The notes below the pieces were generated by a model. It saw only the letters and a program-made list of their open reading frames with translations. It was not told where the DNA came from and did no database searches. Made by a program: the position numbers and the translations under genes. Below, in pieces: positions 6,830-11,801 of a stretch of 11,801 bases of DNA (position 1 is its first letter; each line of letters starts with the position of its first letter). The stretch is taken from the NCBI GenBank assembly GCA_041609895.1, contig JBFIPX010000095.1:1-11801 (forward strand). Reading direction: 5' to 3'. The DNA is from JAHHLP01 sp041609895 (GTDB lineage: Bacteria > Bacteroidota > Rhodothermia > Rhodothermales > JABDKH01).

Positions 6830-6877
6830 GACGAGAGAGTACAACTTGCTTTACATAAAGTCAAGTAAACTGTACTA
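6660..6877 (-). repeat. Duplicated xre segment, copy 2 (intact gene)
   Basis: The partner of 4092-4317, in the same orientation. Here the homology lies wholly within a complete regulator gene and its promoter. A stretch of 18 in 19 bases, AGTCAAGTAAACTGTACTA in this copy (6859-6877), is shared with 4299-4317 of copy 1. Confidence 0.8.
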
Positions 6878-6893
6878 ATAGATATTGATATCT
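6849..6893 (-). promoter_or_regulatory. Operator-like palindromes upstream of the xre operon
   Basis: Two inverted repeats flank the -35 region: CTTTA-CA-TAAAG (6849-6860) and AGATAT-TG-ATATCT (6880-6893). Between them is the AGTCAAGTAAACTGTACTA stretch (6859-6877) conserved in the duplicate copy. The shared stretch is the best candidate for the regulator's own binding site. The AGATAT palindrome is absent from copy 1 and may serve another factor. Binding is inferred. Confidence 0.45.
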
Positions 6894-7010
6894 CAGAGGC
6901 CGTTCTGAAGCGAACAGCAGGGCACTCGACTGCAGTGAGATCGCGCTTTGGTAGGTAAACAAAGGGTACACGGATTCGAGGATCACAATCTCCCTGTAGG
7001 AAATCCGCAG

Positions 7011-7039
7011 TTGACATTATACACGGTGATTGTCTACCT
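7011..7039 (+). promoter_or_regulatory. Candidate promoter for the seven-repeat secreted protein
   Basis: A perfect -35 hexamer TTGACA (7011-7016) has only a poor -10 at the right distance (TCTACC with a 16-base spacer). The same spot read on the minus strand contains a perfect TATAAT (7016-7021) with a weak -35, which could fire toward the xre operon. The region 6894-7126 otherwise holds no gene. Treat as a possible divergent promoter zone. Confidence 0.3.
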
Positions 7040-7115
7040 AGCCATGCACTCGCGTCCGTTCACAATTGGGCAGGGGTGTTCGGTCCTGTTCGCCGGACCC
7101 CCCTTGTCGCGCAAT

Positions 7116-7121
7116 GGAGGT
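7116..7121 (+). promoter_or_regulatory. Shine-Dalgarno site that fixes the start at 7127
   Basis: GGAGGT lies five bases ahead of the ATG at 7127. This favours that start over the GTG at 7076, which has no such site and adds 17 residues with no signal-peptide character. Confidence 0.7.
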
Positions 7122-7126
7122 CTACA

Positions 7127-8638
7127 ATGCTGAATCGCGCTCTGGGGTCGACGCACATAGTCTTGCCAGCTCTCACCGTCATTTCGTGTGGACGTCAGTC
7201 GCTAATTCTACTCACGATAGGGGTCGTGCTTAGTACCAGCGACGCGTTTGCTCAGGCTCCCGATACGCTCTGGGTCCGGACATATGGCGACACGGGTCAA
7301 GATTATGGCTACAGTGTCGAAGCAACATCCGACGGCGGGTACATACTCGCGGGTTCGACAGACTCTAATCCGGGCACGATTAGTGATGTGTTGCTGATCA
7401 AGACCGATGCAGCCGGCGATACGCTCTGGACCAGGACCTTTGGAGGCGGGCTGCCCGACGGCGCGAATGCGGTGGATCAGACATATGACGGGGGGTACGT
7501 TGCAGCCGGCTACTTCGGGAATCGTAACACGGATCCCAATCTCTATCTGATCAGGTTGGACAGTAACGGCGATAGTCTGTGGACCCGTACCTTCGGCGGT
7601 CTCCTGAGGAGAGATATCGGCCACGACGTGGTTCAAACCTCTGACAGTGGCTACGTGGTGACGGGAGAAATTCAGGTGACTGGGCCGTTTACTGAGCTGT
7701 GGCTACTGAAGACCGACGCCAGTGGTATCGAGCAGTGGAGCCGGGCGCTGGGCGGAGGTGGGATCGAGAAAGGATACTCGGTGCGGCAGACGTCCGATGG
7801 CGGTTACGTCGCGGTCGGCGAGACCGCTTCCAGAGGGGTCACTGGTGCCGGAGACGTCTGGATTGTCAAGACGGATGCAAATGGTGACACGCTCTGGACG
7901 AGGAACTACGGTGGCCCCGGCTACGATGTCGGAAAAGAGGTGCGACAGACGCCGGACGGCGGTTACGTTGTCGTCGGCTCGTACGCGTCGCCGATAAATG
8001 GAGAAAGCGACGTCTGGCTTCTCCGGACCAATGCAGCAGGGGATACGCTCTGGACGAAACGCTTCGACGGCGGGGGCGAGGACGCTGGCGAGTCACTTGA
8101 TTTGACGATGGATGGCGGTTTTGTCATTTCGGCCTTTCGGGGGCTGGTCGAAGACGAACTCTGGGTGATCAAAACCGATGCAAATGGCAATGCGTTGTGG
8201 ACGACCAGTTTCGGGGAAGGAGGAAGCGACCGGAGCGGCACGGTCCGGCAGGCGCCTGACGGTGCCTATGTGATAGGGGGCTACACGTCGAGCCGCGGCG
8301 CCGGTGGCATCGACTTCTTACTGGTGAAATTGGAAAGCAATCAGCAGCAGACGGCAACAGAACCCGACCGTCCCGGATCGGAGTTCGGGCTTCACCATTA
8401 TCCAAACCCGGCCGGCTCTCACGTGGTCATTTCGTACAGGTCCGGTCGAGCTTCGCCAGTAGACCTCGCGCTGTATGACGTTCTGGGGCGAAAGGTGTGG
8501 CAGCTTGTGGAAGGTTCCTGGGTGGCCGGCAGGCGCGAGGTCAGAGTCGATGTCGCCGGCCTTCCCGCGGGGATCTACTTCTATCGTCTGCACGCTGGGG
8601 GCTACATCGGGATTCGGAGCCTGGTTGTCGTGAGGTAG
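7127..8638 (+). CDS. Secreted seven-repeat propeller-like protein with T9SS-type tail
   Basis: A 503-residue predicted exported protein. The signal sequence is unusually long: a first hydrophobic patch (HIVLPALTVIS), then LILLTIGVVLSTSDAFA with likely cleavage before QAP near residue 42. Residues about 48-410 hold seven repeats of about 52 residues: [LQ]-W-[TSV]-[RKT]-x-[FYL]-G, then V-x-x-T-x-DGGY-[VI]-x-x-G, then [LW]-[LIV]-[IVL]-[KR]-[TL]-[DN]-x-x-G-[DN]. Blade 6 is shorter and has lost the GG and final G positions. Seven such repeats suggest one seven-bladed beta-propeller. Residues about 423-503 form a T9SS type A sorting-like domain (HHYPNP, LALYDVLGRKV, LPAGIYFYRL). The domain order parallels the YWTD protein at 1679, although the repeats differ in type. 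An extracellular role is likely, ligand unknown. A strong hairpin follows six bases after the stop. Confidence 0.85.
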   Translation: MLNRALGSTHIVLPALTVISCGRQSLILLTIGVVLSTSDAFAQAPDTLWVRTYGDTGQDYGYSVEATSDGGYILAGSTDSNPGTISDVLLIKTDAAGDTLWTRTFGGGLPDGANAVDQTYDGGYVAAGYFGNRNTDPNLYLIRLDSNGDSLWTRTFGGLLRRDIGHDVVQTSDSGYVVTGEIQVTGPFTELWLLKTDASGIEQWSRALGGGGIEKGYSVRQTSDGGYVAVGETASRGVTGAGDVWIVKTDANGDTLWTRNYGGPGYDVGKEVRQTPDGGYVVVGSYASPINGESDVWLLRTNAAGDTLWTKRFDGGGEDAGESLDLTMDGGFVISAFRGLVEDELWVIKTDANGNALWTTSFGEGGSDRSGTVRQAPDGAYVIGGYTSSRGAGGIDFLLVKLESNQQQTATEPDRPGSEFGLHHYPNPAGSHVVISYRSGRASPVDLALYDVLGRKVWQLVEGSWVAGRREVRVDVAGLPAGIYFYRLHAGGYIGIRSLVVVR

Positions 8639-8643
8639 AGATG

Positions 8644-8660
8644 CGGGCCTGCCAGGCCCG
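8644..8660 (+). terminator. GC-rich hairpin after the seven-repeat protein gene
   Basis: CGGGCCT and AGGCCCG form a perfect 7-bp stem with a 3-base loop, beginning six bases after the stop codon. No T-run follows. The core GCCTGCCAGGC recurs at 9004-9014, so it may also be a small dispersed palindrome. Confidence 0.5.
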
Positions 8661-8823
8661 TCGCGACCAAGTACAGTCTGTCTGCTGGCATGCCGCGCGG
8701 AAGAGTGAGGCGGCAGTGACCACTGGAGCGCGACGGACGAATCCACACAGCCTTGTCGTTTGGCAGATGTTCATATGCATAGACCGTGTCGCTGGAAAGT
8801 ACACCGCAGAGAGAGCCTTTGGA

Positions 8824-8976
8824 ATGATTATAGAACGCATGACGATCGCGTGCTATGGCGGTACACCACCGTTTGTAATCTCAGACGAACATGATGTTCA
8901 AGATATGCTCCACGCGCTGCTACTGGCCATGTTCGACGACGTTCGGCAGAAGAGGCGACGCCAATCAGTGATTTGA
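8824..8976 (+). pseudogene. Fragment resembling the N-terminal part of a PD-(D/E)XK nuclease-domain protein
   Basis: In the frame of 8821 the DNA reads ERMTIACYGGTPPFVISDE, then HDVQDMLHALLLAMFDDVR. This closely recalls the segment '[RK]...tpF.I.DEyDVQdLLHaLLklfFDDvRpEEWTPSYAG' that precedes the catalytic core in a family of bacterial proteins annotated as PD-(D/E)XK nuclease domain-containing. After FDDVR the frame runs into basic nonsense and TGA at 8974. A +2 shift gives AEEATP, matching the expected PEEWTP, so a frameshift near 8942-8948 is likely. The catalytic region is not found downstream. No plausible start or upstream domain remains; the longer open frame from 8497 overlaps the preceding gene and is not credible. 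Family recall is from memory; truncation and frameshift are seen. Confidence 0.45.
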
Positions 8977-9224
8977 ACCGTCGACCTTGGCGACGACAAG
9001 CACGCCTGCCAGGCATGGATCGCGGTTGTCCTACCCGACGGCCTCTTTGGGGTCAGCCCTACTCATTCTTGCGCGCAAATCCCCGCAGCATCAGTGCGGC
9101 TTGTCCTGTATGACTACTCGCGTATCGCCTTCCTTTTTCGTCCCGACCGGGTCGTTTCGCAGGAATACGGTGAAGAATTGCGATTACGTTTTGTGCGGTC
9201 CAGTTCGGGTGACCAGCAAGTGCC
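8977..9224 (+). other. Region without a recognised gene before the SBBP gene
   Basis: No product is recognised. One plus-strand frame stays open from 8977 to a TGA at 9226-9228, which overlaps the next ATG as ATGA. It has no ATG, only a GTG at 9094 (44 residues), and no known motif. A minus-strand frame at 9059-9319 also lacks motifs. The palindromic core GCCTGCCAGGC occurs at 9004-9014. No SD is evident before 9225. Confidence 0.4.
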
Positions 9225-11801
9225 ATGAATACCATCAAGTTGTCGGTCTTCTGCACGGCCGTCGTCGTTGCTAGTGTCCTACAGATTGTCCCGAAGGAGT
9301 CCGTCCCCATCAATGGCACTCCTGTAACCTTAGCCCCGACCCGAACTGCAACGAACGGGGCGGTCGATCTAAACGATGCAAATCAGTTTCGCTTAGTCAA
9401 GACCGTCCGGACCCTTCCTATGCGCTTCGAAGCCAACCGTGGCCAGGCGGATGCGGAGGTGCAACTCCTATCTCGAGGCAGAGGCTACTCGCTGCTGCTG
9501 AAGCGGACCGAGGTTGTGCTAGCTCTGCAAAACGGGACTCGAGCGGATAAGAAGAATCGTGATCTCAACGACCCCGGTACCCGTACCGAACTACGGATGC
9601 GGCTCGTGGGCGGGAATCCCGATCCAAAGGTGGAGCCTGCCGGTGAACTGATCACCAAATCGCATTACTTCATCGGTAGGGATCGGACCAGATGGCAAAC
9701 AAACGTTCCGAATTATGGCAGAGCAGTCTACCACGATGTCTATCCGGGTATCGATCTGCAACTCTACGGTAATCAGGGACAACTCGAATACGATTTCGTG
9801 GTGGCACCCGACAGTGATCCCGATGTGATCACGATGAGCTGGGAAGGCGCTGACGATCTCGCTATTGCCGTTAGCGGTACGCTACGATTGCGTGCCGGCG
9901 GTGGAGACGTATTGATCCAGCCGCCGGTCGCATATCAAGAAATCGATGACCGGAGACAAAGGGTGCCGAGCCGGTTCGTGAGTCGGGGCGCCGATCGGGT
10001 TGGGTTTGAGATAGGCGACTACAATCGGTCCGAGCCTCTTGTCATCGATCCGGTTCTGTCCTATTCGACTTTTCTTGGTGGATCCGGAATCGACAGCAGC
10101 GCGGACGTTGCTGTGGATGCCAAAGGTAATGTCTATTTAACGGGGACCACCTCTTCCGCTGATTTTCCAACTCTGAGCCCTTTGCAGACGTACCAGGGAA
10201 GTGATGCGTTCATAGTGAAACTTGATCCCACCGGGGCCACAGTTGTTTACTCGACCTACGTTGGTGGAGGAGGCTTCGATGCAGGCATGGGTATTGCCGT
10301 GGATCGCGACGGAAATGCCAGTATGATGGGCGTCACAACCTCGGACGATTTTCCCACGGCAAATGCCGTGCAGAACACACTTGCCGTAAATGTCTTGGGT
10401 AACGGTCAGGACGCTTTCGTGACGCAACTGAATCCCACAGGCTCTGATCTCGTGTACTCCACGTACCTCGGCGGAACCGATACCGAATTGGCCGGCGACG
10501 GTGGGATCGCCGTGGACACCAGCGGCAACGTCTACGTCACCGGGGATACGTTCTCAACTGACTTCCCGATCGCCAACGCTTTTCAGCCTTCCTTTGGTGG
10601 CGGCTCGGATGTCTTCGTCTCCAAGTTCAGCAGTGGCGGGAGTCTCTCGTATTCCTCTTACTATGGCGGTGCAGGTTTTGATGGCGGTCGCGATGTCGCC
10701 GTGGATGCCCTGGGAAGTGCCCACGTGACGGGGAGGTGGAATGACCGCCTCGATGACGCTATCGTGCTAAAGGTCAATGCGACCGGCACCAGTCTTGATC
10801 GCGCTATACGTCTAACGGCTGATGAGGGCACCGCGGGTACAGGTATAGCGCTGGATACCCTGGGTAATATCTACGTAACAGGTATCACCCTCTTTGGCTT
10901 CCCTACAGTAAACGCCGTTCAGCAAGATCCGGGAGGCTTGGGCGACGCGTTCGTAGCCAAACTTAGTCCCGATTTCTTTTTTGTCTACTCCACATTCCTC
11001 GGCGGGAGCCGTGAGGAAAATGGGCTTGGCACGGGCGACTGGCACGGCGACATAGCTGTCGACAGGCAAGGGAATGCCTATGTGACGGGGAGTACAAGCT
11101 CGGAAGATTTCCCCACGGTTGATGCGCTGCAAACAGCGTTTGGAGGAACCGAGAATCCGGACCTTCCGGTTGGCGATGCCTTTGTGGCGAAACTGAGTCC
11201 AAGTGGTAGCACGCTTACGTTTTCGACGTATCTCGGAGGGATGGATGATGACCAGGGCAACGGCATTGCTGTTGACGCGCTCGGCAATATCTACGTTACC
11301 GGATGGACGCATTCGACCGATTTTCCCACGGCCAATCCCCTGCAGGGCGAGCTTAGGGGACCAGAGTCCGCTTTCATTACCAAGATTGGCAGCGAAAGGC
11401 CATTGAGGGAAGGTGAGGTCTGGCAGATCGTGAAATTCCCGGGCGAGTTCGAATTGAATACGGAGGCCCACACCGCCACGTTCATTAAGAAGACTGACGG
11501 GCCAGACCTTATCGTACAGGGCGAAATCGTCGACGTCACGTCCGACACGATTCAGGTACGCGTCCCGGTGGGTCTGCTTGGCGAGAGAGCCGGGGTTCTT
11601 TTCCCGCCACCGGAGCGCGCCTGTGATACCCTGGAGGTGCGCATCGACGTGGCACGCGCCGGGCAGGACACGACACACTTCTACTACGACTTCAAGTTCT
11701 GGTACCCCTTCTGGTTGATCTACGATCAGGTTACGGTTACGAACCCGCTCATCTTCCCGAATGCTCCAGCCGTCAACTTCCAGCAGATCCTACTGCAGTA
11801 C
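9225..11801 (+). CDS. SBBP-repeat (seven-bladed propeller) secreted protein, 3' end beyond window
   Basis: The frame is open for 859 codons from the ATG at 9225 to the last base, with no stop, so the C-terminus is missing. The ATG is the first start after an in-frame TGA at 9210. Residues 1 to about 20 (MNTIKLSVFCTAVVVASVLQ) look like a signal sequence. About 60-278 is the N-terminal module that often precedes SBBP repeats (LPMRFEANRGQAD, YSLLLKRTEVVLAL, SHYFIGRD, NVPNYGRAVYHDVYPGIDL, LEYDFVVAPDSDP, then PLVIDPVLSYSTF). About 280-707 holds seven SBBP repeats, with YST[FY]LGG strands and [AV]-V-D-x-x-GN-[VAI]-YVTG-x-T-x-S-x-DFPT cores. Blades 4 and 5 are degenerate. From about 725 a different region begins (GEVWQIVKFPGEFELN) that I do not recognise. 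Probably an extracellular protein; any sorting tail lies outside the window. Confidence 0.88.
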   Translation, partial: MNTIKLSVFCTAVVVASVLQIVPKESVPINGTPVTLAPTRTATNGAVDLNDANQFRLVKTVRTLPMRFEANRGQADAEVQLLSRGRGYSLLLKRTEVVLALQNGTRADKKNRDLNDPGTRTELRMRLVGGNPDPKVEPAGELITKSHYFIGRDRTRWQTNVPNYGRAVYHDVYPGIDLQLYGNQGQLEYDFVVAPDSDPDVITMSWEGADDLAIAVSGTLRLRAGGGDVLIQPPVAYQEIDDRRQRVPSRFVSRGADRVGFEIGDYNRSEPLVIDPVLSYSTFLGGSGIDSSADVAVDAKGNVYLTGTTSSADFPTLSPLQTYQGSDAFIVKLDPTGATVVYSTYVGGGGFDAGMGIAVDRDGNASMMGVTTSDDFPTANAVQNTLAVNVLGNGQDAFVTQLNPTGSDLVYSTYLGGTDTELAGDGGIAVDTSGNVYVTGDTFSTDFPIANAFQPSFGGGSDVFVSKFSSGGSLSYSSYYGGAGFDGGRDVAVDALGSAHVTGRWNDRLDDAIVLKVNATGTSLDRAIRLTADEGTAGTGIALDTLGNIYVTGITLFGFPTVNAVQQDPGGLGDAFVAKLSPDFFFVYSTFLGGSREENGLGTGDWHGDIAVDRQGNAYVTGSTSSEDFPTVDALQTAFGGTENPDLPVGDAFVAKLSPSGSTLTFSTYLGGMDDDQGNGIAVDALGNIYVTGWTHSTDFPTANPLQGELRGPESAFITKIGSERPLREGEVWQIVKFPGEFELNTEAHTATFIKKTDGPDLIVQGEIVDVTSDTIQVRVPVGLLGERAGVLFPPPERACDTLEVRIDVARAGQDTTHFYYDFKFWYPFWLIYDQVTVTNPLIFPNAPAVNFQQILLQY

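Noticed and set aside
8497..8976. A 159-codon gene beginning inside the seven-repeat protein gene
   Set aside because: The start lies within the T9SS-tail coding region and only the last third shows any family resemblance, which fits a remnant rather than a gene.
8968..9050. tRNA-like text on the minus strand (GGTTCAAATC with CTTG/CAAG upstream)
   Set aside because: The T-stem does not pair, the anticodon loop lacks the conserved T33, and no acceptor pair exists.
10812..11678. Minus-strand open frame of 288 codons opposite the SBBP gene
   Set aside because: The plus strand carries a clear SBBP-repeat coding frame over the same bases; the reverse frame has no recognisable features.

Overview
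The window looks like chromosomal DNA from a free-living Gram-negative bacterium of the Bacteroidota/Rhodothermota side of the FCB group. Two secreted proteins end in the 'PNP...YDxLGRxV...L..GxYFYR' C-terminal domain typical of type IX secretion (T9SS) cargo in that group, and two others are lipoproteins. The base composition looks moderately GC-rich and SD sites are clear before some genes. No rRNA, ribosomal-protein or other strong taxonomic marker is present, so this placement is an inference.

Layout. (1) 1-1417: a decayed, frameshifted HAF-repeat gene fragment, then a HAF-repeat lipoprotein. (2) 1679-3745: a secreted YWTD (LDL-receptor class B type) repeat protein with a T9SS-type tail. 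(3) 3746-4668: an accessory-looking stretch with the 3' end of a tRNA or tmRNA gene on the minus strand, and a truncated copy of a small XRE regulator gene with its own promoter. (4) 4669-5346: a small cysteine-containing lipoprotein. (5) 5382-6829, minus strand: a compact operon of an intact XRE regulator, a polytopic membrane protein and a four-helix membrane protein. (6) 7127-8638: a seven-repeat propeller-like secreted protein with a T9SS-type tail. (7) 8639-9224: a gene-poor stretch with a hairpin and a remnant resembling a PD-(D/E)XK nuclease-type protein. (8) 9225 to the window end: an SBBP-repeat protein, cut off by the window.

Two themes stand out. The first is four unrelated classes of repeat proteins, most or all presumably beta-propellers (HAF, YWTD, the 'LWTRTFGG...DGGY' repeat and SBBP), within 11.8 kb and all on the plus strand. 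They probably act at the cell surface or outside it. The second is a duplicated xre regulator. One copy is complete and overlaps its membrane-protein partner. The other is cut within its C-terminus and runs into a tRNA/tmRNA 3' end, which resembles a scar of an integrated element. There is no sign of a CRISPR array, a complete insertion sequence or an obvious defence system.
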